Positions 54,887-62,502 of a stretch of 64,000 bases of DNA are shown in pieces. Each line of letters starts with the position of its first letter. Position 1 is the first letter of the stretch. The position numbers were made by a program, and so were the translations under genes. Source of the DNA: Sporosarcina luteola (GTDB lineage: Bacteria > Bacillota > Bacilli > Bacillales_A > Planococcaceae); contig JACHLS010000003.1 in assembly GCA_014204635.1 (NCBI GenBank), positions 186,001 through 250,000 of the forward strand. Reading direction: 5' to 3'. The notes under the pieces are model-generated. The model saw only the letters and a list, made by a program, of their open reading frames with translations, searched no databases and had not been told where the DNA came from.

Positions 54887-55711
54887 TTATCGTTTTAGGT
54901 TGACAAGTTCCTGAAGAATTTCATCAGACGTTGTGATAATTCGTGTGTTTGCTTGGAAACCGCGTTGGGCTACAATCATTTCGGTGAATTCCTCGGAAAG
55001 GTCGACGTTGGACATTTCGAGAGAACCAGATTTAATTGAACCTTTTCCTTCGGTTTGCGGAGTTACATCTTCCGATGCAGCTCCGGAGTTGGCAGTAACT
55101 TTGAATAGATTGCCACCCACTTTTTCCAAACCGCCTGGATTATTGAATTTAGCCAATGAAATAACTTGGTCACCACCCAAAACTCCTTCAACTACATAAT
55201 TAACCACACCGTCTTGTCCAATCGATAGTGAAGTAGCATTCAAAGGTACCGTGATTTTCTCATCTTCTGCATCTAATAGAAAACGCCCATCTCCATCAAC
55301 AATAATGGCTTGTTCAGCATCTTCTGGATTTTCAACAAGGTAGAAGTTCCCTGCACGCGTATACAATGCATCTGCTGCAGTTTCCCCGTCTTGAACCCGA
55401 AAATATCCGTCTCCCTCAATCGCTAAATCTAAAGTGTTCCCTGTAAACTGAGTTGAACCAGCACCATGAATCGTATCAATCGCTGCTAGTTGAGCACCAA
55501 GCCCTACTTGTTTTGGGTTTACACCACCACGAGTTCCCGCTGCATTCGCCCCAGAAGCTCCAGCCACAGTTTGAGAGTATAGGTCTTTAAAAATGGTACG
55601 GCTCTTCTTAAACCCATACGTATTCACATTCGCAATATTATTACCAATTACATCCAATTTAGTTTGAAAGTTTTTTAATCCTGAAATCCCTGAATACATT
55701 GATCGTAACAT
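54887..55711 (-). CDS. flgE: Flagellar hook protein FlgE
   Basis: FlgE forms the hook. The 274-residue protein has the rod/hook N-terminal signature MLRSMYSGISGLKNFQTKLDVIGNNIANVNTYGFKKSR, the D1 region LDLAIEGDGYFRVQDGE and the C-terminal heptad end SLEMSNVDLSEEFTEMIVAQRGFQANTRIITTSDEILQELVNLKR. It is short, like B. subtilis FlgE (264), and resembles FlgG in length, but follows flgD, so hook is the better call. ATG at 55711 after GAGGGG. Confidence 0.92.
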   Translation of the reverse strand: MLRSMYSGISGLKNFQTKLDVIGNNIANVNTYGFKKSRTIFKDLYSQTVAGASGANAAGTRGGVNPKQVGLGAQLAAIDTIHGAGSTQFTGNTLDLAIEGDGYFRVQDGETAADALYTRAGNFYLVENPEDAEQAIIVDGDGRFLLDAEDEKITVPLNATSLSIGQDGVVNYVVEGVLGGDQVISLAKFNNPGGLEKVGGNLFKVTANSGAASEDVTPQTEGKGSIKSGSLEMSNVDLSEEFTEMIVAQRGFQANTRIITTSDEILQELVNLKR

Positions 55712-55795
55712 GTGTAGTTTCCCCTCTCGGTATATGAAGTGTACTCGCCTCTGTCGGTCGGCAGTACGGTGGCATCCTCTGTCTGAGGTCCTGCC

Positions 55796-56176
55796 CTAGT
55801 TCAGCACAATTGTGCCGTCAATGTTGGTAAAAAGTTGATCTTTTGCTTCCATGCGATCCATCGCCGTGATGACTGTTGCATTTTTAGCGCTGACGATGAG
55901 TGCTGCTTTATCCATGAGAACGAGCGAGTCCTTGATTCCTTTTCTTTTGGCCTCGTTCACTTTTTCTGTGACATGCGCCCATTCGGCATCCGTGATTTGA
56001 ATATTCCGCTCCCGCAATCGATCATTGGCATGTTTGCTAATTTTCAAAGGCTGTGTCTGAATCGCGTCATTAAGCTGTTCCAAAAATGACTGTTTCGGAC
56101 TTTGCATCGGTTGCAACGGCTTTCCCTGTCGGATAAACGGTTGAGATGGAACGCGATGGATATTCACTTGATCCAT
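55796..56176 (-). CDS. TIGR02530-type flagellar operon protein
   Basis: This 126-residue protein between flgD and flgE matches the TIGR02530 flagellar operon family. It contains LKISKHANDRLRERNIQITDAEWAHVTEKVNEAKRKGIKDSLVLMDKAALIVSAKNATVITAMDRMEAKDQLFTNIDGTIVLN-type signatures, in particular HANDRLRERNI and TAMDR. The N-terminus is variable and polar. The gene is always next to flgD/flgE in Bacilli and Clostridia; the exact role is not settled, though hook or rod assembly is likely. Confidence 0.88.
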   Translation of the reverse strand: MDQVNIHRVPSQPFIRQGKPLQPMQSPKQSFLEQLNDAIQTQPLKISKHANDRLRERNIQITDAEWAHVTEKVNEAKRKGIKDSLVLMDKAALIVSAKNATVITAMDRMEAKDQLFTNIDGTIVLN

Positions 56177-56191
56177 TCGATCGCCCCTTTT

Positions 56192-56839
56192 CTATTGGCT
56201 GATGGTCACGAAGCTGTTTCCTTCAATACGGCTTCCATCGTCTAAAATATATTGTAGTTTTCCCTCTTTATTGGAGACAGAAGTGACGACTCCGGTCTTT
56301 TCTACCTCGCCATCCATATAACCGACTGTCTTTCCAATTAATAAGCTAGCTTCCACTAAACTATTGCTCCCAGCTCCGGTAGATAATATTTCTGACAGAT
56401 TCCCCGGTGTCAGTTCCTTGCCGTCCGCCAGTGTAAATACGACTGATCCATCAACATATTTTAACGATTGAATGACACCCGTTCCTTCATTGACAATCTG
56501 CTTTCCATCTTCATCTTTTTTATCAGTCAGCTCATGCCAGCGTACGTTTTTTCCAACGAATTCGTTATATTGAATTAGCTGTGACTGATTTTGAGCTTCG
56601 GCAAATTTTTGGAAAGAACTTGCCAAGTTCATTGACTGTTCCAATGAAGAAAATTGGGCCATTTGCGCGATGAATTCATTGTCTTTCATCGGATTTGTCG
56701 GATCCTGGTTTTGCAACTGTGCAATCAGAATTTTCATGAATGCATCTTTATCCATCGTGCCCGGTCCTGTTTTTCTTTCATCCCGTTTCTTATTAATTAA
56801 AAACATTGAATCTGTAATGGGTTTTTGGTTTTCTACCAT
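56192..56839 (-). CDS. flgD: Flagellar hook capping protein FlgD
   Basis: FlgD is the hook cap needed for FlgE polymerisation. The 215-residue protein has the N-terminal signature DKDAFMKILIAQLQNQDPTNPMKDNEFIAQMAQFSSLEQ near residues 29-67, followed by a FlgD tudor-like region with VGKNVRWHEL and IGKTVGYMDGE. ATG at 56839 directly follows the fliK stop with GGAGG upstream. Confidence 0.94.
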   Translation of the reverse strand: MVENQKPITDSMFLINKKRDERKTGPGTMDKDAFMKILIAQLQNQDPTNPMKDNEFIAQMAQFSSLEQSMNLASSFQKFAEAQNQSQLIQYNEFVGKNVRWHELTDKKDEDGKQIVNEGTGVIQSLKYVDGSVVFTLADGKELTPGNLSEILSTGAGSNSLVEASLLIGKTVGYMDGEVEKTGVVTSVSNKEGKLQYILDDGSRIEGNSFVTISQ

Positions 56840-56841
56840 CT

Positions 56842-58281
56842 TTACACCTCCAATTCGATCAAGTACTCCTCAAATGTTGTTTCCGCATCCGCGTTTTGCT
56901 CTTTCTTTCCTTCTTCGCTTTGCTGCTCACGCTTGTACTGTTCATTGAAAGCCTGTTCCCGTTCTTTTGCCGGCTCTTGAACCGACTGTGTAATGTCAAT
57001 GCGATCCACTTGGACGTTTTGTTGATTGAATGCCTGGCGCAATTGATGCATCTGACTATCCAACATTTCTTTAGCAAGGGCAGTAGAAGCTAGAATTCTC
57101 GCAGACACAACTCCATTCATTTCATGCAATTCAATTCGGATTTGGCCTAAATGTTCCGGATATAACTTGATCAACATACGATTTGATCCGCCGACTTGTC
57201 CAAAGTTCGCTCTTTTGAAAAGCATTTGCATTTCCTTCATAAGCGTCTCACTACGGTTCTCCTGCGTTTGTGCTGTATGCACTGTCATGGCATCACTCTT
57301 GTGGACCGTATGCTGTACCGCCTGATGATTGACTGCGACAGGTTGTTCGGATTTTGATTGCGAGTTAGGCTGTTCCTTCTGTTGGTGATCCAAGCCAGCT
57401 TCGCTGGTTCCTGTAAGGATGCGGAAAGTTGATGCCTTCTGCGCAAATTGCAGCATGTTTACCTTTCCATCTTGATGTTTCGGCATGTTTTCATCAAATT
57501 GAATAGCCAATTGTTGCATGGAAGACGTGAAACTTTCAACTTTCTGTTCCATGGAGGTCGTCATATCCATTTTCGGGACGGCGAGTTCAGCAACCTTCAA
57601 CACCTTTAGAATGTCGATTGCTTCTTCAGGCGACAGAACCTCCGGGTTGCCTGTATTGGAATTTGGATGAGTAGTTGCATGCATTTTGGAAAACAATGGG
57701 TGATTTGCAATCCCCTCGGCCATTTTGAAATCAATTGAAGTTGGCTGTTTTTTTCCTGCTCCGTTTTCTATTGTAGAAAGAGTTGAAAGCAGCTTATCAA
57801 AAATTTGAGGAGACGCTTCTTCCACTAAACTAATCAAATTCCATAATGTTGCTTGCTCGTCCAGGTCATCGACTTGCTCCTTTAGTAAACCTGATTCCTT
57901 ACATAACGTTCTCAAGCTTTCTATTAACTGCTCCAAATCTATTGACGTTTTTTCAGCGATCTCTTTTAAGGATGTTGTCCCATTCATCATGTCTGACAAT
58001 CCTTCAAATGAAAATTCCGGGTTGCCGATCACGCGGATGGCTTCTTCCACTTCCGAAAGATCCGTTGCTTTAAATAGCTCCCCCAGCAACTCCAACTGTA
58101 AATTGTCGCCCTTGGCCAAATCCCCTGTCTTCTCTCTTTGTGAGGCACCTAAAGATAAAGCACCAAAAATCGAACCAAATGACTCGTTGCCAGCTGTTAA
58201 AGTTGCAGCGCTGTCAACAGAATTTCCTTTCGAACTGGCTGATATGGTACCCATTAAGCTTTGTAATGATCCAATATTCAA
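56842..58281 (-). CDS. fliK: Flagellar hook-length control protein FliK
   Basis: FliK measures hook length and triggers the FlhB switch. The roughly 479-residue protein has a long variable Ser/Gln/Glu-rich N-terminal ruler part. The conserved C-terminal domain (about 340-450: GGSNRMLIKLYPEHLGQIRIELHEMNGVVSARILASTALAKEMLDSQMHQLRQAFNQQNVQVDRIDI) follows. TTG at 58281 is chosen because GGGAGGTG lies about 9 nt upstream; the GTG at 58302 has no such site. A highly charged Gln/Glu tail ends the protein. Confidence 0.88.
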   Translation of the reverse strand: MNIGSLQSLMGTISASSKGNSVDSAATLTAGNESFGSIFGALSLGASQREKTGDLAKGDNLQLELLGELFKATDLSEVEEAIRVIGNPEFSFEGLSDMMNGTTSLKEIAEKTSIDLEQLIESLRTLCKESGLLKEQVDDLDEQATLWNLISLVEEASPQIFDKLLSTLSTIENGAGKKQPTSIDFKMAEGIANHPLFSKMHATTHPNSNTGNPEVLSPEEAIDILKVLKVAELAVPKMDMTTSMEQKVESFTSSMQQLAIQFDENMPKHQDGKVNMLQFAQKASTFRILTGTSEAGLDHQQKEQPNSQSKSEQPVAVNHQAVQHTVHKSDAMTVHTAQTQENRSETLMKEMQMLFKRANFGQVGGSNRMLIKLYPEHLGQIRIELHEMNGVVSARILASTALAKEMLDSQMHQLRQAFNQQNVQVDRIDITQSVQEPAKEREQAFNEQYKREQQSEEGKKEQNADAETTFEEYLIELEV

Positions 58282-58322
58282 TTTCTTTTCACCTCCCTTC
58301 ACAGTTTACTATTTTAATATCG

Positions 58323-58940
58323 TCATTTTGTCATGAGACTTGTATACTTTGCAGCATCTTCTGGAGACATTTTCTCTAAAATTGACGCCAATGTGTCCGG
58401 CTTCAGTTTTGTTAAAATTTGAATCGCTTCTGCATCACTCATATTGGTTAAAACAGGCGCGGCAGATTTGGCAGACATGCTTTCAAATGTTGATATGATT
58501 TCTTTCATGTCCTTTTGTGAATCATCCTTGGCTGACTTTAACAATTCTATCTCTGCAAGCAATTCCTGCTGTTTTGCAAGCAAGGTGTCTTTATCTTTGT
58601 TTGCTTTTTCCAAATCACTTTGAATTTTTGTCAATTCTGCTTCTTTATTCTGAATTTCTGCTTGGAGGGAGACAACACGTTCTTCTAAAACGACATTGTT
58701 CGCCTCCCCCTCTTTGTCTTCATCCTTCTTCAAGAATGGAATCGATTTCGTCAACTCGCTCGCCTTATCAAAGACATTAAAATCGGCCACTTGAGCGATA
58801 ATCAGAAGAACTGCAGATGCGAAAAGGAGTGGTATCAGGACCCAAAGAAGCAATAATTGAAATATGCCTGTCGATTTCTTTTCCGAAACGGAAATCTCTT
58901 CTGTTTTTTGTTTCGTTTTTTTGACCACATTACCACCCAT
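58323..58940 (-). CDS. YlxF/MotE-like flagellar protein with MgtE-type domain
   Basis: The protein has one membrane helix (GIFQLLLLWVLIPLLFASAVLLIIA), a long extracytoplasmic coiled coil (about 70-155, EERVVSLQAEIQNKEAELTKIQSDLEKAN) and a C-terminal helical MgtE-N-like domain (MSDAEAIQILTKLKPDTLASILEKMSPEDAAKYTSLM). This matches YlxF/MotE-type proteins between fliJ and fliK. ATG at 58940 is 2-6 nt inside the fliJ end; GTG at 58928 is also possible. MotE homologues stabilise motor proteins in other bacteria; the role here is inferred. Confidence 0.8.
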   Translation of the reverse strand: MGGNVVKKTKQKTEEISVSEKKSTGIFQLLLLWVLIPLLFASAVLLIIAQVADFNVFDKASELTKSIPFLKKDEDKEGEANNVVLEERVVSLQAEIQNKEAELTKIQSDLEKANKDKDTLLAKQQELLAEIELLKSAKDDSQKDMKEIISTFESMSAKSAAPVLTNMSDAEAIQILTKLKPDTLASILEKMSPEDAAKYTSLMTK

Positions 58941-59382
58941 TTTCTTTTCTAGTGAACTGCTGAGTGGAAAGTTCATCTAATCGATTCGCTTCCGACTGTT
59001 CAAATTCAAATCGATATCGATTCAGATCTTTTTCCTTCATTTTTTCATATTTTTTAACTTCAATTGTTTTTTCAAGCAGCTTGTTTTCGTACCATACCAT
59101 CTTGGAACGAGCTTTCATAACAAGGGGTTGTAATCGCTCAATTTGCTTTTCCAAACTGTCAATGAAGCGAGCATAGTGATGAATATCTGTAATGGAAAAA
59201 CCGATTGCCATCTTTTCTTGCTGTTGTTGCAAGATGACTTCTTTTTTCTTGAGCAATTCGTAAAGTTCCGTCGCCACCGCCTCAAATTCTTCCACTGCGA
59301 TTTTATATTCGCCTTCTGTCTCGTTTTTTTCTTGTTCCCGGTATGTGAGCACTTTTTCAAAACGATAGTGATACGGTTTCAT
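58930..59382 (-). CDS. fliJ: Flagellar export chaperone FliJ
   Basis: FliJ is an export-ATPase stalk coiled coil. The 150-residue protein is almost wholly helical and highly charged (MKPYHYRFEKVLTYREQEKNETEGEYKIAVEEFEAVATELYELL, SLEKQIERLQPLVMKARSKMVWYENKLLEKTIEVKKYEKMKEKDLNRYR), as expected. Its ATG overlaps the fliI stop by 4 bp (ATGA), indicating translational coupling with the ATPase it activates. Confidence 0.93.
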   Translation of the reverse strand: MKPYHYRFEKVLTYREQEKNETEGEYKIAVEEFEAVATELYELLKKKEVILQQQQEKMAIGFSITDIHHYARFIDSLEKQIERLQPLVMKARSKMVWYENKLLEKTIEVKKYEKMKEKDLNRYRFEFEQSEANRLDELSTQQFTRKENGW

Positions 59383-60710
59383 TTCAGACCGCCTCCCATA
59401 GCAAGCGAAACCAATTCATCAATGCTGTCTTCTATTTTCACGTTATCGTTATAACTTTGTTTTAGAAACCTCGTAATGAGCGGTTCATATTCAATGGCGT
59501 CGTCGATTTCTTTAGACGTTCCTCGCTTATAAGCCCCAATATTGATGAGATCTTCCGATTTATCATACGTATAGTACAATTCACGAAGTTTCTCAGCAGC
59601 TTTGACATGCTCCGGGCTGGCAATATGGTTCATTAACCGGCTGACACTTTTCAGTACATTGATAGCCGGATACTGCCCTTTATTGGCCAGTGTGCGGTCT
59701 AATACGATGTGCCCATCCAGTATTCCGCGGACAGCATCGGCGATCGGTTCATTCATATCATCGCCATCTACCAGAACTGTATAAAATGCTGTTATGGCAC
59801 CTTTATCGTTCGTCCCGGATCGTTCAAGCAATTTTGGCAAGATTGAAAAGACAGATGGAGTATACCCGCGTGTTGCAGGGGGTTCTCCTACAGCTAATCC
59901 GATTTCTCGTTGTGCCATGGCAACACGGGTGACGGAATCCATCATCAGCATGACATTCATCCCTTTATCACGGAAATACTCCGCAATAGCAGTAGCAGTG
60001 AATGCGCCTTTGATGCGCATAAGAGCAGGTTGATCCGATGTAGCTGCAACGACAATGGTCCTTTTTAGTCCCTCTGGCCCGAGATCCCGTTCAATGAATT
60101 CCCGGACTTCGCGCCCCCGTTCGCCGATAAGCCCTATGACGTTCAAGTCTGCTGTTGTATTGCGGGCGATCATGCCGAGCAACGTACTTTTACCGACCCC
60201 AGAGCCGGCAAAGATCCCAACGCGTTGCCCATTTCCAACTGTCAACATAGAATCGATCGCTTTAACGCCGACCGCTAATTTCTCATCAATCGGTTTTCGG
60301 CTAAGGACATTCGGCGGTTCTTGTTCCGTCCTGACAGTTGCCAACCCTTTTGGTAAAGGGCTCTGATCGATTGGTCTTCCTAACGAATCGAGCACTTTCC
60401 CAATCAGGTTCATCCCAACCTTTACTTCCAATGGTTTGCCGGTACATTCGACTAAACAGCCGCTTGAGATATCATGGATATTAGAGTATGGCATCAAGAT
60501 AACGATTTCTTCGCGAAAACCCACTACTTCAGCCAGCATGACAGAATCTCCGCTTGCTGTCTGGTTTAAATGGATTAGACAAACATCCCCAATTGAACTC
60601 TCAGGACCCTGGGATTCTATCATCAATCCTACGACACGAGCTACCCTGCCGTATTTCCTGAACGTATTCAGTTTTGGAATGATTTCGGATAACTCTCCCG
60701 CTTTTTTCAC
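59379..60710 (-). CDS. fliI: Flagellum-specific ATP synthase FliI
   Basis: FliI is the hexameric ATPase of the flagellar type III exporter. The 443-residue F1-beta-like protein has Walker A GIFAGSGVGKSTLLGM near residue 165, Walker B VMLMMDSVTRVAMAQREIGL, the arginine-finger region PATRGYTPSVFSILPKLLERSG and FYTVLVDGDDMNEPIADAVRGILDGHIVLDR. The start is GTG at 60710, immediately after the fliH TGA with GGCGGAGA upstream. Confidence 0.97.
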   Translation of the reverse strand: MKKAGELSEIIPKLNTFRKYGRVARVVGLMIESQGPESSIGDVCLIHLNQTASGDSVMLAEVVGFREEIVILMPYSNIHDISSGCLVECTGKPLEVKVGMNLIGKVLDSLGRPIDQSPLPKGLATVRTEQEPPNVLSRKPIDEKLAVGVKAIDSMLTVGNGQRVGIFAGSGVGKSTLLGMIARNTTADLNVIGLIGERGREVREFIERDLGPEGLKRTIVVAATSDQPALMRIKGAFTATAIAEYFRDKGMNVMLMMDSVTRVAMAQREIGLAVGEPPATRGYTPSVFSILPKLLERSGTNDKGAITAFYTVLVDGDDMNEPIADAVRGILDGHIVLDRTLANKGQYPAINVLKSVSRLMNHIASPEHVKAAEKLRELYYTYDKSEDLINIGAYKRGTSKEIDDAIEYEPLITRFLKQSYNDNVKIEDSIDELVSLAMGGGLK

Positions 60711-60711
60711 G

Positions 60712-61482
60712 TCATTCTCCGCCTTCCAATATTTCCACGAGCTTTTCTTTTAATTCGTTCAACTGTTCATCGACAGAGACAACAATCCGTCCATGATTCG
60801 TTTCAATCGTACATTCAGTAGAATCAAAATCCTCATTGGCAAATATAAGAAAAGGGACATCAGGAGGGAAGATTGCTGCCAATTCTGTCCGGTTCTCAGA
60901 AAGCAATGGGTAGTATTCAGAAGAAACATACAGTTTTACTTCTTTCATTTCCCGTGCTTCCTTCAAGCCTCTTTTCACAATAGTTAGAAACGCATCCGTG
61001 TCCTCTTCCAACTTCAAGCCTAAAATACGCTCTGCTGTTGTCATAGCAAGATCTAAAATGACCCGCTCTTGGCTTTCCAAATATTTTTCGGCATTTTCCT
61101 GTGACATCCTGGTTATGGCATTTGCTCGTTGAACGGCGTCCTGCATATCCGCGATCGCTTTGTTTCGCCCCTCTTCAAATCCCACCTGGAATCCTTCATC
61201 GTATGCTTGCTGTTGCAGTACAGCTTTTTCTTGCTGCCATGCTTCTTGCATGGCAGTTATATCAGATGTAGCCGTTTCACGCATCTTCGCAATTGTACTC
61301 TTTTCCAACTCGATTTCCTGTCTGGCTTCGTTCAATAACAGTTCCCGTTCTTTGAGTACTGATTGCATTGTCAGTTCCTCTTTCACGCCTTCTGCAACAG
61401 GCGGACGAAGATTCCTGATCGCTATCTCTTTTACATTCTCCGCCTCAGAGATCGTGTGGATGGATCGAAAGATTTTAGACAA
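60712..61482 (-). CDS. fliH: Flagellar assembly protein FliH
   Basis: FliH restrains FliI and links it to the C-ring. The 256-residue protein has a short N-terminal segment (SKIFRSIHTISEAENVKEIAIRNLRPP), a long charged coiled coil (about 40-130) and the C-terminal V-ATPase E-like domain (SQERVILDLAMTTAERILGLKLEEDTDAFLTIVKRGLKEAREMKEVKLYVS). TTG at 61482 is preferred: GGAGGAG lies 9 nt upstream, while the ATG at 61491 abuts it. Length varies in the family. Confidence 0.9.
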   Translation of the reverse strand: MSKIFRSIHTISEAENVKEIAIRNLRPPVAEGVKEELTMQSVLKERELLLNEARQEIELEKSTIAKMRETATSDITAMQEAWQQEKAVLQQQAYDEGFQVGFEEGRNKAIADMQDAVQRANAITRMSQENAEKYLESQERVILDLAMTTAERILGLKLEEDTDAFLTIVKRGLKEAREMKEVKLYVSSEYYPLLSENRTELAAIFPPDVPFLIFANEDFDSTECTIETNHGRIVVSVDEQLNELKEKLVEILEGGE

Positions 61483-62488
61483 TGACGTCATCTCCTCCGC
61501 CTCTGGCTATAATAATTTCGCCAGAGTCTTCCAATCTGCGGATGATCGAAACAATTCTACTTTGGGCTTCTTCCACATCCCGCAGACGCACTGGCCCCAT
61601 GACATCCATTTCTTCCTGGAACGATTCTGCCATTCGTTGGGACATGTTTTTGAAAAGTATTTCCTTTACTTCTTCACTGGAAACTTTCATCGACAGGATG
61701 AGATCTTCATTTTCACATTCACGGATAATACGCTGGATGGAACGGTTGTCCAACGTGACAATGTCTTCAAATACAAACATCCGCTTCCGGATCTCTTCAG
61801 CCAGTTCGGGATCTTGAATTTCAAGAGCATCGAGGATTGTCTTTTCTGTTGCGCGGTCTACACCATTCAACACTTGGACAACTGCATCTACGCCGCCAGT
61901 TTCTGTGAAGTCCTGTGTAACAGTTGAAGAAAGTTTTCTTTCAAGCACTGCTTCAATTTCGCTGATGACCTCAGGTGATGTTGAATCCATCGTGGCAATC
62001 CGCTTGGCAATATCCGCTTGAACCTCCTGCGGCAAAGAGGATAGTATCATTCCAGCCTGTTCCGCCTCTAAATAGGATAGGATCAATGCGATTGTTTGCG
62101 GGTGCTCATTTTGAATGAAGTTCAATATTTGGCCAGGGTCTGCCCGCCTTGCAAAATCAAATGGTCGTACTTGCAAAGAAGAGGTCAACCGATTAATGAT
62201 CGCTTGGGCATGTTCCTTTCCTAATGCTTTTTCCAACACGGTCTTTGCATAACCAATACCGCCTTGTGTGATATAATCCTGCGCCAGCGCAATATTATGG
62301 AACTCCTCAATAATCTCTTCTTTGACTGAGCTGTCTACTTTTTTCACACTGGAGATTTCAAGTGTCAGCCGCTCAATTTCTTCTTCATTCAGATGTTTAT
62401 ATACAGCCGCAGACACTTCCGGTCCGAGCGAGATGAGAAGGAGTGCCGCTTTTTGTTTACCAGACATACCCTTTTCTTTCTTTACCAC
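61475..62488 (-). CDS. fliG: Flagellar motor switch protein FliG
   Basis: FliG transmits torque between the C-ring and stator. The 337-residue protein has the N-terminal domain that binds FliF, the middle armadillo domain (PFDFARRADPGQILNFIQNEHPQTIALILSYLE, with the EHPQ motif) and the C-terminal torque helix with its charged residues (RIIRECENEDLILSMKVSSEEVKEILFKNMSQRMAESFQEEMDVMGPVRLRDVEEAQ). It starts with GTG at 62488, with GGAGGG 7 nt upstream. Length is standard. Confidence 0.96.
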   Translation of the reverse strand: MVKKEKGMSGKQKAALLLISLGPEVSAAVYKHLNEEEIERLTLEISSVKKVDSSVKEEIIEEFHNIALAQDYITQGGIGYAKTVLEKALGKEHAQAIINRLTSSLQVRPFDFARRADPGQILNFIQNEHPQTIALILSYLEAEQAGMILSSLPQEVQADIAKRIATMDSTSPEVISEIEAVLERKLSSTVTQDFTETGGVDAVVQVLNGVDRATEKTILDALEIQDPELAEEIRKRMFVFEDIVTLDNRSIQRIIRECENEDLILSMKVSSEEVKEILFKNMSQRMAESFQEEMDVMGPVRLRDVEEAQSRIVSIIRRLEDSGEIIIARGGGDDVIV

Positions 62489-62502
62489 AATTCATCCCTC
62501 CA

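Noticed and set aside
54887..55711. Calling this gene flgG (rod)
   Set aside because: Length and ends fit both FlgG and short FlgE, but the position after flgD matches the hook gene of B. subtilis.
61160..61927. 255-codon plus-strand open frame
   Set aside because: It runs antisense across fliH and fliG, both clear genes; no ribosome-binding site or recognisable protein. Shadow of minus-strand codon bias.
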